Assembly (NCBI RefSeq): GCF_026151205.1
Contig: NC_087077.1
Coordinates: 18,026,475-18,090,474 of the forward strand
Direction of reading: 5' to 3'
Source: Bolinopsis microptera
Lineage: Eukaryota > Ctenophora > Tentaculata > Lobata > Bolinopsidae
Length of the DNA stretch: 64,000 nt
Part shown: positions 1 to 11,885 of the stretch, one piece after another
How the letters are laid out: every line of letters begins with the position of its first letter
How positions within the stretch are numbered: position 1 is the first letter of the stretch
Notes under the pieces: generated by a model
Databases searched by the model: none
Told to the model about the DNA's origin: nothing
What the model saw: only the letters and a program-made list of their open reading frames with translations
Program-made: the position numbers and the translations under genes

Positions 1-864
1 TTGTTTTGTTGTTTTATTTGTGTTTTTTTGTTCATTCTGTAAACAATTGGTGTGTAAAATTGTAGATAATTATAAAATGAATGACATTCAAATAATTCAT
101 ATAACTGTTATGCCATTTCTTGGTGTTAAATTCGCGATATGATCGATTATAAATTATCATTGTGACTATAGTTAGATATAATATTATGAACTATTATGGC
201 TAGATAATATAATTATACACAGTAAGACAGTACACACCCCTTATAAGCTTTTAGTCAGCCATAAATAATAAGCTTCTAAGGTTACAACATAATAATACAA
301 CAAAAATAGACCGTGTAGATTGCAGTAGAGGTCTAGTATAGCTGTTATAGTCTGCGGTCTTCCAGTCCAGCACATTCCAGCAACCACATATTATTATCTC
401 AGCCACATATTTCGCAAATAATATCCAAACCTCAACCTCCAGGATATTAAGGTTTCCGTGTGTCCTCAGTTGTTAATCCACTGTGTAACCACGATAGCAA
501 TTATCCTACGTCTGGTATATCTAGCTAGTCACGTGGTGTAGAATTAAGTAAGTAAATGTTTGCCGTCATCTGGCAGTTAAACTGTAGGTTTGGGTCCACT
601 CCAAACATTTTAAACTCTGTAATTTACTACCTCTGTAGCAATTAAATGTGAGTGGTGGAATGGTGATGTACAATGTTTCATACAATAGATAAGTGTTTGC
701 TCAATTGGCCTTAATTACCTACCACTCTACATTAACTCAATAGCAAAAACGTAGTAACATTATACCGTAATATTATCTTAATAACATTACTAATAACATT
801 ACTAATATTACTAATATCCTAACTAATTAAACTCATTATCTAATTAACTCATCCCTCTTCTCAG
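1..864. other. AT-rich non-coding sequence, probably intron or 5' flank
   Basis: No coding stretch or transposon end recognised. Around 775-840 there is a short imperfect run of ACTAAT/AATTA words. The last 25 bases are pyrimidine-rich and end in TCAG at 861-864, forming the acceptor of the next feature. Confidence 0.5.
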
Positions 865-1023
865 AGTGTAGCAGGCAGTAGACGAGTATCGTTTGCAGAT
901 CGAATATACGACATATCATCCAGCGTGGCTACTACGTCCGAGAAAAGGAGATTGTCCTGCATTGACCTGAAAAACTCAGATAACGGGAGTAGCAGATATA
1001 ATCTGTTTCAAGAAAATAATGGG
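865..1023 (+). CDS. candidate internal host exon, 53 codons, phase 0 at both ends
   Basis: The stretch is preceded by a pyrimidine-rich acceptor (CCCTCTTCTCAG, 853-864) and followed by a consensus donor GTAAGT at 1024. Only one frame is open: the two others hit TAG within the first 15 bases. The 53 residues are hydrophilic and Ser/Arg-rich, with two RRxS motifs (RRVSF and RRLSC) matching the protein kinase A consensus. No globular domain is recognised. It is probably part of an intrinsically disordered regulatory N-terminus of the host gene whose other candidate exons lie further right. Its donor phase (0) differs from the phase 2 shared by the later first-exon candidates, so it may belong to a longer isoform or to another gene. 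Function unknown. Confidence 0.62.
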
Positions 1024-2614
1024 GTAAGTAAAATATAAACTACAATAACTAACTAGATAAACATTATGTTTTCGACCCTCGCACAGCTCTTTCTTCTTTA
1101 TGATTTTGGAATAAGCTAGGTCAATTAAATAAGATTTTATTAGAATTTTGTTGTTTCGACCGACTGTATTTCTAAAATTCTAGCTCATAAGCTCATAGGA
1201 AGAATATAAGGTTAACATTTTCTTTTAGAACATACCCAAAAGTCACACCGGTTCGAGACTCGGCAAAATTTTGTTCGTCCAGGTTATTTGATAGTAATGT
1301 ATAATAAGTATATAATATAAGTAATGTATAATAAGTATATAATAACCAATATATGACCGACACACAATACAATACACGACGTGCATTATGCACATCATGG
1401 TGCACGTGCGATATGCGTGATGCACGTGTACTATTCACAAGATCCTAAATCCAAACCACAGAAATCGTTTGAAGTGGTCAGAGAGTCCTTCAAGATTCTG
1501 CAACAGCTCTCACACTAATTAATTGAACCACCAAAGTTTAATCTTCCCCTTACATGCAGGAACCCCGGATGGAGGAGGTACCGGTTGAAACTGTAGTAAT
1601 TACATACTTTGTAGTCTTATGTGTATATTGTTGTGTTGGTTCATCCTCCTGTTGTTCTCTTGTTGATACTGCTTGTTACTATGACGTGTAAATTAGGGGA
1701 TGTATTATTTAGGGGATTGCTGTTTAAAATGTACATTATGCAGTGTGAAATATAGCGTACATTTAATTATAAGACAGTGCACATAGTGTATTTAACAGTG
1801 TATAATACGAGACATGGTATGCTGCGTATACTTGGAAACTATCCAGAGTTAAGATACCGAACAACAACAACTGTATGTTGAGCGCTGGTAGGAATGTTTA
1901 CATTACAATAATGCTATGTTACATCCAGCTGTAGGTCTAACGATAATAACAGCACCCGTCCGTTTTAACAAGTACCACTTACCACTTGCACCACAATTAA
2001 CTCCATACCCCCTGGTAATGTTATCACTAATTAACAGGTGCGTGTCAGGCCTGCTGACCAAGCCCTGGTACTAATGTAATGTTACCTTGGTCAAGGTTAA
2101 AATATAAGGTAATAAGGTAATGGTAGTGTCACAGTTAGTTGCGCACAGAGGGGGTGGGAGGGTCATGTTAAAATGTTAGGTAATGTTAAAGTCACTGTAC
2201 AGTTGTTTTAACAATCTGCCAACTCCTCAAATACTGATGTATTATATTGTGATAATCTATTGGTGGTGGTATTTCATGGAAAAGCAGTTATGTTAATTAA
2301 TATATCGATAGAAACGTGAGTGGTTATAATATTAATTAAATCAGGTATATTAATTAATACTTTGTAAGGAACTTGAGTGGTCAGTTCAATAACAGAATCC
2401 TCCTAATGATACCGAGAGTAGGTTTAATCATCCGACCAGGAAGTCCGTCCTAACTGGTGACGCTTACAAAGCGGCTGCTAACGGTTATTTAACGGCTATT
2501 TAACGGCTATTTCTTTATGCCTCACGAGCCTGTATTCCCAAGGGACTAGTTCCTGCAATCATCTTGGATAAGCCGCTACCTTTCCCTAGCACGGAGTTAC
2601 CCGAAATCAGTTGA
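1024..2614. other. AT-rich non-coding sequence, probably intron
   Basis: No coding stretch can be supported. Contains a short duplicated TATAATAAGTATATAATA block at 1300-1345. Nothing else recognised. Confidence 0.45.
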
Positions 2615-2770
2615 GGTTCAAAGTAGACCCTGGTTCAAAGTAGACCCTGGTTCAAAGTAGACCCTGGTTCAAAGTAGACCCTGGTTCAAAGTAGACCCTG
2701 GTTCAAAGTAGACCCTGGTTCAAAGTAGACCCTGGTTCAAAGTAGACCCTGGTTCAAAGTAGACCCTGGT
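2615..2770. repeat. 17-bp minisatellite, about 9 copies
   Basis: The unit GGTTCAAAGTAGACCCT is repeated head to tail about 9.2 times with no visible substitution between copies. Such homogeneity suggests recent expansion or ongoing homogenisation. No coding or promoter role is apparent. Confidence 0.97.
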
Positions 2771-5263
2771 CCCTGACACTCTGGTGGCATTTAAAATAAC
2801 ACTCCTTCAGAGGCTCCAGCACTCATTCATAGGTTACTGGTTAAGTTCTCCAAGTTTAAACGGATAAGTGTAAACAAAGATTCTTCCTCCTCACTTCTCA
2901 TGTGCTGTAAAGATAGGGTATGTCGTATGAGGGATCACAATATTATCTTAATTATGATGGGGTACGAAATTTTTGGTTGATCCATTGGTACTCAACAACA
3001 GCTATGATGACATAGTATCTTGCTGTCCTGCATTGTCAAAGTTTTTCATAAGGGTACAAAGTTTCATGATCTATTATAATATTTAATTGTGACTATAAGA
3101 TCCCAGCCATTGTTTCTGACGTCATTGCATTGTTTGCTGAAGACTGCAGAGTTGATAAGATCAACCGTCTCCCAGTTCACTAGAAAAACTAAATCTACTT
3201 AAAACTCATGGCACGATTCCACAGAATGATCAAGTTGGAATGCCTGGGAAGTTTTGGCTTGGTACTTTAAACATTTTATAATGTTAAGTTCAGGATTTAA
3301 ACGAGTTAAAAACTTTGTCAGTTTACAGTTCTACTAATGATCAGAAAATGTTCACAACATTTAAAGCTGTGTTATGTATGGGTATATTATGGGCGACAAT
3401 GGCCAACACGTCCTCATTGTCTTTCCGCCCTCACACAACTTTGAATTTAGTTGCGAGGTTATGTTTATAATAATATGTTTATGATATATATAATATGGTT
3501 TGATTTGGATAGTATGAAAGAACACAGCTACTTTTTTACCAATTCATTTCAAATTCAACCTATTGTCTTTAAAAGCTAGAGAGAGACCTTTTAACTATTG
3601 TAACAATTTCAAGAACTTCCATCCACCACTATATTTAACATTAACTAATTTAATCTTTTCGTTTGGTCATTAGACGTCACCGTCAATTGTTTGTGATGTC
3701 TTCAAATTTATGTGCCGACCAACATTAATTATACCGCTGATTGTGAAACACATTATAATTAACGATCCACCCCGATTGGATTGAATCCTCTTTATTCTTT
3801 GGTTGAACCACGTAACCATGGTAACAGCATGTCCACGTACAAGCCCTTTGTTTTCAAATTTTATATCGAAATCTAAGGTCGACCATGCGATGCCTTCGCA
3901 ATCCAATCAAAGCGATATGATTGTCTTTTTGTTTTTTGTCGCAGGTCTGAGATATCAGAGGATTAGGTTACTGGTGAGGCGTTTGATTGGTTAAAAAAGT
4001 TCGGGACCTGTCGTGCTTCTAGCTTGATGGTGGACTACATTTTGCTCTAGACATCTTGAAATGTGTTGACGTTTATCATAGTCAGATAGTTGTTGTTTGT
4101 TGGTCATATCCCTTTTCAATTCAACATAACATTATTTCGTCACCAGGACTAGGAACCGACCAGATCAGCTTTTTTTTCAGCAGAACCGGGCCGAATTTCA
4201 ATTTTCGAATCGATACCGGTTGTTTTGAGCATATCTTTCTTCCTTTAAAGCGGATTGCACCGTATTTTCTTTGTGTTAGACCTTCAACACATTCCGAAGA
4301 AACATATTTCATTACTAACAGGATCTGGGCGTGGTTACTCCGTATAGTAAAGCCGTGGTAAGGTTGTACATCAGTGCTTTTCATTTACAACTGAAACGAA
4401 ACCTACATGATATTTAGCAGGTAGCTAGGATTTGGACTATAATATGTAGCTGCTACAATGTACCTAACTAGGCTGCTCTGTACCATTAGATACCATTAAA
4501 AGTGTATACTATATTGAACTAAGGCTCTGTACCAGTATGTAGTCTGACCAGTAAGCCAGTAAGGGGCTACTGGTATTGACCTACACCAGATCGTCTTTTG
4601 TATCATTATCATATAGCTTTATTTTATTTCCATTACAAAGGGGGCCAATTATCCAGACCTTATTACAATAAAGACTTCATTACATTACTAAGAGTTGTAA
4701 CTTGCAGGGTCATGCTAACAATAGAAATTACTGTCGAACACACAGCCCATGAAATTTAATGTGGCACACGGAAATCTTCAATCAATGAACTTTGATTGTG
4801 ATTAGGTCTACACTCTACAATATATTGAATGGGGGAAAACTACCGATAGTAGCTTTATCGGATAGTTCAAATCAGTCGATGAAGAAATTGACGCAATGTT
4901 AATTAATGAATTCAACCTCTTTACCCAATTCTTGGCAGTATGTATGTCTGAAATGATGTGTAGAATTTCTATTCTCGTAGCCATTGTTTGATTTTGCTGT
5001 TTTTATCAATTAATAGAAACACAACAGCCGAGAACAATAAGGAGTGTTGACTATTACATACTGTTTTGCATACTGTAAATATAAATGTTAATAATGTGAA
5101 TGTTAAAACTTAAAAGTGTAAATTGTTCTAAGAATTATAAATAATTCAAATCATCAATCATTACTATAAATATAGGAAACTTTATAACGAGGGAAAATCA
5201 AAGTATATCAGCGATAACGCTGCTAATGAAGCACTTGATTCCGTTGAAACGTGGATACTATTT
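2771..5263. other. non-coding sequence, no supported gene
   Basis: Short open frames at 3670-4384 on both strands overlap each other and lack splice or domain support. A single TGACGTCA word occurs near 3118. Nothing further recognised. Confidence 0.4.
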
Positions 5264-5586
5264 CACCACTAGTTCTACACCACTAGTTCTACACCACTAG
5301 TTCTACACCACTAGTTCTACACCACTAGTTCTACACCACTAGTTCTACACCACTAGTTCTACACCACTAGTTCTACACCACTAGTTCTACACCACTAGTT
5401 CTACACCACTAGTTCTACACCACTAGTTCTACACCACTAGTTCTACACCACTAGTTCTACACCACTAGTTCTACACCACTAGTTCTACACCACTGGTTCT
5501 ACACCACTAGTTCTACACCACTAGTTCTACACCACTAGTTCTACACCACTAGTTCTACACCACTAGTTCTACACCACTAGTTCTAC
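5264..5586. repeat. 14-bp minisatellite, left block, about 23 copies
   Basis: The unit CACCACTAGTTCTA is repeated about 23 times and is nearly perfect; one copy near 5491 reads CTGG instead of CTAG. The same unit resumes at 16716 on the other side of the LINE. The two blocks are best read as one array split by the LINE insertion. Each unit contains ACTAGT, a 6-bp palindrome. Confidence 0.97.
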
Positions 5587-5794
5587 CTCATAAAGGTAAA
5601 GGTGAAATTTACTTAATTACTGTAGATAAGTCACGGTACTTTCTACACACAGGACTGAAAGTCTTCGTTAGAAGTATCTGACTAGGTCACGTTATTATTA
5701 TCATATTTTGTATTAATAGTAAGTCTATACTCTCTTAAATATATCATAATATAACTATAATACTAACGAATATAATACATTATCTCATAGTTCT

Positions 5795-6976
5795 ATGAAC
5801 GAATCTCAGCGTTGCAACAAATGTTATACACGTATTCCTAAAGCACGTTCGTTCCTAATTTGCAGTCACTGCGACAAAATAAAACATATGAAATGCATGA
5901 AGTTATCTAAGTCTGAGGCAAAAATAATTGTAGATTCTGGCTCTGCCTGGATATGTTATGACTGTATTTCCAGCGCCTTACCAGTAAATGCATGCCCCTC
6001 GGCAAAGCCACCGAGACAAGGGCCCGTCATAGGTCCTAAATTTAAAGTTCAATGCACATGCTGTAATGGCTGGATTTACTCCCCCGCCAACCTGAAAACC
6101 TGCCACTGGTGCGAATCTAAAGTACATACCAAATGTCACTCCGACTTATTAGGATGCAGAAATTGCTGTGAAAATATGATCCCGGGATACTATGTACATT
6201 GCTATCAGCTATACTCATTACATACACATACTCACACCGGCGTAATCCACAATCCCTACGATCGCTATCAGTTGATTAACGAAATAGGAAATACAATTGA
6301 CCAAGATCAGGAACTCGAATATTGGAATGAGATTTCTGATATTTTAGTTAGCTGCAATTACATGGAGCCGACAAATGTAAGTTCGTCAGGACCATGTGAT
6401 CTTAAGATATTTACCTTAAACATACGGGGACTTCTTAAAAACGTAGACAAATTAAGAGAAGATATATTCACGTACTCGAAGTATGATGTCCTTTGTTTTA
6501 ACGAGACTAATCTCTTGCAGGATAAGCTTCCTAATGGTATTAATGACCTAGTGCTTGAGGGATTTTATGAACCACTGTTACGAGATCCAATACGTAGTTC
6601 TGGTCGTGGTGGGGGTTTAGCAATTTATATCAATACGCGCGTATGCGAGTCTGAAAATATTGAAAAATTCTTTCCCCAAAACTTTGATGTGACAGACAAG
6701 AGTGGTGAATTCATGTTGGTAAAACTCCATAACTGCAAAGGCTTTAACAAAACAAAGATAATCGTCAATATATATCGGTCACCAGCATCAAAAAATCCTG
6801 ATAATTTTAACAAACTCATTGACTCCCTATTACACGGCATGGAAAGGCACTCGAGAAAACATACTATATTAGTCGGTGATTTCAATGTAGATCTTACACA
6901 TTATGAAGGCCTCCCCCAGCCTCGGATCTTAGGATTAGATTTGCAAAAATTCCTGAGACACAGGTGCAAAAGTTAA
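5795..6976 (+). CDS. LINE polyprotein, N-terminal part: PHD-like zinc fingers and start of endonuclease
   Basis: The frame opens at ATG 5795. Residues 7-57 form a C4HC3 PHD-like finger (C7, C10, C23, C26, H31, C34, C54, C57). A second Cys/His cluster follows at roughly residues 86-125. From about residue 205 an exonuclease/endonuclease/phosphatase domain begins, with the motifs LNIRGL, FNETN, GGGLAIYIN, IYRSP and GDFNVD (6875-6892). Such endonucleases nick target DNA to prime reverse transcription. LINE sequence ends at 6906; the last 23 codons up to the stop at 6974-6976 come from the foldback element, so the protein is truncated within the endonuclease. The other half is at 13555-16102. No internal stop or frameshift is seen before the insertion, which suggests the LINE copy was young when it was hit. 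Confidence 0.92.
   Translation: MNESQRCNKCYTRIPKARSFLICSHCDKIKHMKCMKLSKSEAKIIVDSGSAWICYDCISSALPVNACPSAKPPRQGPVIGPKFKVQCTCCNGWIYSPANLKTCHWCESKVHTKCHSDLLGCRNCCENMIPGYYVHCYQLYSLHTHTHTGVIHNPYDRYQLINEIGNTIDQDQELEYWNEISDILVSCNYMEPTNVSSSGPCDLKIFTLNIRGLLKNVDKLREDIFTYSKYDVLCFNETNLLQDKLPNGINDLVLEGFYEPLLRDPIRSSGRGGGLAIYINTRVCESENIEKFFPQNFDVTDKSGEFMLVKLHNCKGFNKTKIIVNIYRSPASKNPDNFNKLIDSLLHGMERHSRKHTILVGDFNVDLTHYEGLPQPRILGLDLQKFLRHRCKS
6901..6906. other. target-site duplication TTATGA, left copy
   Basis: TTATGA directly precedes the left end of the foldback element (AGGCCTCCCCCAGCC) and recurs directly after its right end at 13549-13554. The 6,648-bp insert-plus-duplication is a multiple of three and the LINE frame continues across it. 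Confidence 0.9.
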
Positions 6977-7335
6977 GACAGCAGAATAATCCTAAGACAG
7001 CAGAATAATCCTAAGACAAAATTTAAGAAATCCTGAGACAGCGAAAAATCCTGAGACAAAATTTAAGAAATCCCGAGACAGCGAAAAAACCTGAGACAAA
7101 ATTTAAGAAATCCCGAGACAGCGAAAAAACCTGAGACAAAATTTAAGAAATCCCGAGACAGCGAAAAAACCTAAGACAAAATTTAAGAATCCTGAGACGC
7201 GCGAAAAAACCTGAGACAAAATTTAAGAAATCCCGAGACAGCGAAAAATCCTGAGACAAAATTTAAGAAAACCTGAGACAGCGAAAAATCCTGAGACAAA
7301 ATTTAAGAAAACCTGAGACAGCGAAAAATTTTTAG
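6958..7335. repeat. about 40-bp tandem array in left foldback arm
   Basis: Roughly nine units built around AATTTAAGAAATCC, CGAGACAGCG and AAAAAACCTGAGAC, with substitutions between units. It is the inverse of the array at 13079-13500 in the right arm. Confidence 0.93.
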
Positions 7336-7571
7336 ATACAATTTATACAATAGCCACAAGAATATACATGGATATTACATCTTTTAATTTCTTGCAAAGA
7401 ATATAATAAATACAATATAACTAGGTATAGTAGGAATGTCAATAAGTCAATAGAATTTGTCTGAAACCTCTATGTGCCTGCTAATGAAGTGAGTATCCTA
7501 GATCATATCTTTACAGGTAGGACTGTATAATGGGGGCCCGACGTTATAGTTTTTTAGCGGACATCATCTCA

Positions 7572-7590
7572 CCCCCCCCCCCCCCCCCCC
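7572..7590. repeat. poly-C run in left foldback arm
   Basis: About 18-19 C in a row. The mirror position in the right arm (about 12837-12847) has a shorter G run, so run length differs between the two arms. Confidence 0.9.
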
Positions 7591-7599
7591 TTACCCCTT

Positions 7600-8570
7600 C
7601 TTACCCCCAGTTCCATAGCGGATATTATGCCAAATTATTGGACGGAGATCGTCAACTAATATTTCTTCGGATGTTTCTCCGGTTTGCAGTTCCATAACCT
7701 TATCCGGAGACCATCTACGGTAATTTTGTTGATTCTCACAGAGCAAAGTGCAAAGAAACTGCCGCAAACTGCTACAATCTCCGAGAAATATACTTATTGA
7801 GTTATTGACTAGCTTGCTAAAATTCATCGTCAAATTACCGCTGCTCGAGTTACCTAGCCAGGCCCATTTCAGTTTTGAGTACTAGAGTCGGTTATCTAGT
7901 CAAAGCCTAGCTTTTTTGTAACTTGCAAGTGCTTTTGCGGATTGTCGTGGATTTCGGCAAATAGTCGTGGATTTCGGCGATATTTTCAGATTATTCTTCA
8001 ATGTCCTCAAACCTGAGCACTGGGACTACTTAAGTTTTTGCTACTATCTGAATTATTTGCTCAAGCTACTGGCTCGCTAGGTTCAAAGGTTTATTTCCTA
8101 TTTATCATGAAAAAAAAATTGTGCTGGGTAAAAGTTTACATGGTGTTCACGCAGGTTTGAACTCCCGACCTCGCGCAGAGCTAGCCGATCGCCTAGCCGC
8201 CAAGCTACTCGGGTGATGTACTCATGAAATTTTTGATGTAATTATATATTTACCCCTTTTTACCCCCAGTTCCATAGCGGATATTATGCCAAATTATTGG
8301 ACGGAGATCGTCAACTAATATTTCTTCGGATATTTCTCCGGTTTGCAGTTCCATAACCTTAGTCCTTATCCGGAGACCATCTACGGTAATTTTGTTGATT
8401 CTCACAGAGCAAAGTGCAAACAAATTGCCACAAACTGCTACAATCTCCGAGAAATTCCCGGAGAGCTTCATCTGCGTATAATACAGTAGACGGAGCCGGA
8501 GAATCATCACCGTAGAAATGGACCTCCGTCTAATAATTTGGCATAATATCCGCTATGGAACTGGGGGGTT
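7600..8570. repeat. repeated short-inverted-repeat sequence within left arm
   Basis: The block beginning CAGTTCCATAGCGGATATTA at about 7607 recurs in direct orientation at about 8270, and its inverse ends the stretch at about 8566 (TAATATCCGCTATGGAACTG). The right arm has matching copies near 12150-12180 and 12800-12830. These are probably copies of a MITE-like repeat that became part of the arm. Small open frames here (for example 7591-7833 and 8250-8510 minus) are repeat sequence rather than genes. Confidence 0.75.
8140..8225 (-). repeat. tRNA-derived SINE-like head, left foldback arm
   Basis: Inverse copy of the tRNA-like block at 12232-12336. On the minus strand an A-box-like TAGCTTGGCGG (8198-8208) is followed by a B-box-like GAGTTCAAACC (8154-8164). 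The A box has G where the right-arm copy keeps the conserved A. Confidence 0.65.
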
Positions 8571-9030
8571 AATCTGATTAAAAGCTACAAAAAATTCCAG
8601 AAATGAGATGGCTGGTTAACACCTACCTTTGGAAAGCTCTGATGAACCTGCCTGTGGAGAAATAAACGCACTTAACTTCACCTCAATTGAGCAATAACTA
8701 TTTATCGCTTATTACTTCATTTATTTTGGATGTACAGTGTGCTTCGTAACTAATTTATTATTACAAAGTTTACTTTCTAATAAGCTAAAACGACAACTAA
8801 TCTTTCGTTTTACTCCCTACTGTACAGGTTTACTCGTCAATCCAGGTATATGAGAATGTGTGAGAATGGTCTTGAAACTCTGAAAAGAGGGAAGCAGTTT
8901 TGGGGACGGGGAGATTGAAGCAGGTGGCCCCCTGGCTTACAATTGACCCCCCATGCAATTACACTGAGTCAATTGATCTCAGTATAATAACATGGGGGTT
9001 AATTGTCGGGGGTCAATTGTCGTACTAAGC
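8571..9030. other. foldback loop, unassigned sequence with an imperfect hairpin
   Basis: No coding stretch is supported. Around 8940-9012 CAATTGACCCCCCATG and its near-inverse CATGGGGGTTAATTG form an imperfect hairpin of about 15 bp arms. Confidence 0.5.
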
Positions 9031-9036
9031 CCTAGG

Positions 9037-9247
9037 CTTGCGTCAAGGCGTAACAGATTTGCTGGGCACTGCATGAGAGCTTCTGACCAAGTTATCTCCT
9101 CTATCCTCCCCTGGCGACTTACCCAGTCCGGCCGTGGAACTGTGGAAGGAGACCACTCACCTTCCTGGACGTAGTAGCTCGTGACACTGGGCTCCAGTTG
9201 GACGACCTTCGAACTGTTATGTGCGATCAAGACGTGTGGAGGCAGAC
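9037..9247 (+). pseudogene. decayed C-terminal tail of a LINE reverse transcriptase
   Basis: One frame reads RNRFAGHCMRASDQVISSIL and, after a frame change near 9150, another reads DVVARDTGLQLDDLRTVMCD followed by DVWR. This matches the FAGH...DTGL..DL...M.DR..WR tail found after the thumb of many animal LINE polyproteins. Both parts are in order and of the expected spacing, but the frame is broken and the catalytic domain is missing, so only the 3' coding end remains. It belongs to a different LINE family from the one at 5.6-16.7 kb. It lies directly before the TCC tract; 5'-truncated LINEs often end in simple repeats, so the tract may have grown from that LINE's tail. Confidence 0.72.
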
Positions 9248-11885
9248 AGTCCTCCTCCTCCTCTTCCTTTGTCCTCATCCTCCTCCTTCCTCCTCCCTCC
9301 TCCTCAGTCCTCCTCAGTCCTCCTCCTCCTCCTTTTTCTCCTCCTCCTTATATCCTCCTGCTCCTTCTCAGTCCTCCTCCTCCTCCTCAGTCCTCCTCCT
9401 CCTCATCATCATCAGTCCTCCTCCTGATCCTCCTCCTTATCAGTCCTCCTCTTGATCCTCCTCTTAGTCCTCCTCCTCCTCTTTCCTCAGTCTTCCTCCT
9501 CTTCAGTCCTCCTCCTCATCCTCCTCCTCCTCCTCTTCCTCATAATCGTCCTCTTCAGTCTTCATCGTCCTCCTCGTCCTCATCAGTCCTCGTCCTCCTC
9601 ATCCTCCTCCTCCTCCTCCTCAGTCCTCCTCCTCAGTCCTCCTCAGTCCTCAGTCCTCCTCCTCCTGATCCTCCTGATCCTCCTCCTCCTCCTCCTCCTC
9701 CAGATCCTCCTCCTCCTCCTCCTCCTCAGTCCTCTTCCTCAGTCCTTCTCCTTATTCTCCTCCTCCTCCTCATCATCAGTCCTCCTCCTCCTCCTTCAAG
9801 TAGGGCGGACCAAAACGGACAAAAAATGGAAATAACATTTAGATGCTTCCTCCTCCCTCAGTCCTCCTCCTCCTCATCCTCCGCCTTCCTCCTCATCAGT
9901 CCTCCTCCTCAGTCCTCCTCCTCCTCCTCTTCCTCATAATCGTCCTCTTCAGTCTTCATCGTCCTCCTCGGCCTCATCAGTCCTCGTCCTCCTCATCCTC
10001 CTCCTCCTCCTCCTCAGTCCTCCTCCTCAGTCCTCCTCAGTCCTCAGTCCTCCTCCTCCTGATCCTCCTGATCCTCCTCCTCCTCCTCCTCCTCCAGATC
10101 CTCCTCCTCCTCCTCCTCCTCAGTCCTCTTCCTCAGTCCTTCTCCTTATTCTCCTCCTCCTCCTCATCATCAGTCCTCCTCCTCCTCCTTCAAGTAGGGC
10201 GGACCAAAACGGACAAAAAATGGAAATAACATTTAGATGCTTCTTCCTCCTCCTCCCTCTCCACCTCCTCCTTTTCTTCCTCCTCCTCCTTCTCCTCTTC
10301 AGTCCTCCTCCTCCTCCTCTTCCTGAGTCCTCCTCCTCCTTCTCCTTGCTCCTCCTCAGTCCTCCTCCTCAGTCTTCCTCAGTCCTCAGTCCTCCTCCTC
10401 CTGATCCTCCTCCTCCTCCTCCTGATCCTCCTCCTCCTCCTCCTCCTCAGTCCTCCTCCTCAGTCCTCATCCTTATTCTCCTCCTCCTCCTCATCATCAG
10501 TCCTCCTCCTTCAAGTAGGGCGGACCAAAACGGACAAAAAATGGAAATAACATTTAGATGCTTCCTCCTCCTCCCTCTACTCCTCCACCTCCTCAGTCCT
10601 CCGCAGTCCTCTTCCTCCTCCTCCTCCTTCCTCCTCACCAGTCCTCCTTCTCAGTCCTCCTCGACCTCAGTCCTCGTCCTCCTCATCCTCATCCTCAGTC
10701 CTTATCCTCCTCGTCCTCCTCGGTCCTCCTCAGTCCTCCTCCTCCTCCTCGTACATCTCATCAGTCCTCCTCCTAGCCTCCTCCTCATCAGTCCTCCTCA
10801 TCAGTCCTCCTCCTCAGTCCTCTTTAGTTCACTCAGTCCTCCTCCTCCCCTTCCTCACAGTCCTCCTCCTCAGTCCTCCTCCTCCTCGTCCTCAGTCCTC
10901 GTCCTCCTCATCCTCCTCCTCCTCAGTCCTCCTCCTCCTCAGTCCTCCTCCTCCTCCTGATCCTCCTCCTCCTCCTTCTCCTCCTCCTCCTCAGTCCTCC
11001 TCAGTTCACTCAGTCCTCCTCCTCCCTTTCCTCTCAGTCCTCCTCAACAGTCCCCCTTCTCAGTCCTCCTCCTCGTCCTCCTCGTCCTCAGTCCTTGTCC
11101 TCATCATCCTCCTCCTCGTCCTCAGTCGTCCTCAGTCCTCCTCGTCCTCAGTCCTCGTCCTCCTCAGTCCTCCTCAGTCCTCCTCCTCCTCCTCCTCCTC
11201 CTCAGTCCTCCTCCTCAGTCCTCCTCAGTCCTCCTCAGTTCACTCAGTCCTCCTCCTAGCCTCCTCCTCATCAGTCCTCCTCCTCAGTCCTCCTCCTCTT
11301 CCTCGTCCTCAGTCCTCGTCCTCCTCATCCTCCTCCTCCTCAGTCCTCCTCAGTCCTCCTCAGTTCACTCAGTCCTCCTCCTCTTCCCCTTCCTCTCAGT
11401 CCTCCTCAACAGTCCTCCTTCTCAGTCCTCCTCCTCGTCCTCAGTCCTCCTCGTCCTCCTCGTCCTCAGTCCTTGTCCTCCTCATCCTCGTCCTCGTCCT
11501 CCTCCTCCTCAGTCCTCCTCAGTCCTCCTCGTCCTCCTCAGTCCTCCTCCTCCTTCTCAGTCTTTCTCCTCCTCCTCCGCAGTCCTCTTCAGTCATCCTC
11601 CTTCTCTTCTTACATCTCATCAGTCCTCCTCCTCCTCCTCATCAGTCCTCCTCCTCATCATAATCAGTCCTCCTCCTCCTCCTTCAAGTAGGGCGGACAA
11701 TAACGGACAAAAATGGAAATAACATTTAGATGCTTATTCCTCCTCCTCCCTCTCCACCTCCTCCTTTTCCTCCTCCTCCTCCTCCTCCTCCTCTTCAGTC
11801 CTCCTCCTCCTCCTCCTCCTCCTCTTCCTGAGTCCTCCTCCTCCTCCTCCTTGCTCTTCATCAGTCATCCTCACCAGTGCTCCTC
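9248..11885. repeat. 2.6-kb TCC/GGA low-complexity tract with higher-order repeats
   Basis: Almost pure pyrimidine on the + strand, built of TCC, TCCTCAG and TCATCC words. A non-repetitive marker (AAGTAGGGCGGACCAAAACG) with its AACATTTAGATGCTT flank occurs near 9797, 10190, 10515 and 11683, dividing the tract into larger repeats. The first two repeats (about 9440-9845 and 9846-10240) are near identical. All Ser/Pro/Leu-rich open frames here are by-products of the repeat. The purine strand is GGA-rich and could form quadruplex or triplex structures. Confidence 0.95.

Noticed and set aside
5264-5586. CRISPR-like array of regular repeats
   Set aside because: Units are contiguous with no spacers, and the context is eukaryotic; it is a minisatellite. 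The same applies to 2615-2770 and 24106-24478.
7591-8510. Related minus-strand frames of 80-86 codons at 7591-7833 and 8250-8510
   Set aside because: They are direct copies of a MITE-like repeat in the foldback arm and appear in several truncated forms; no domain.
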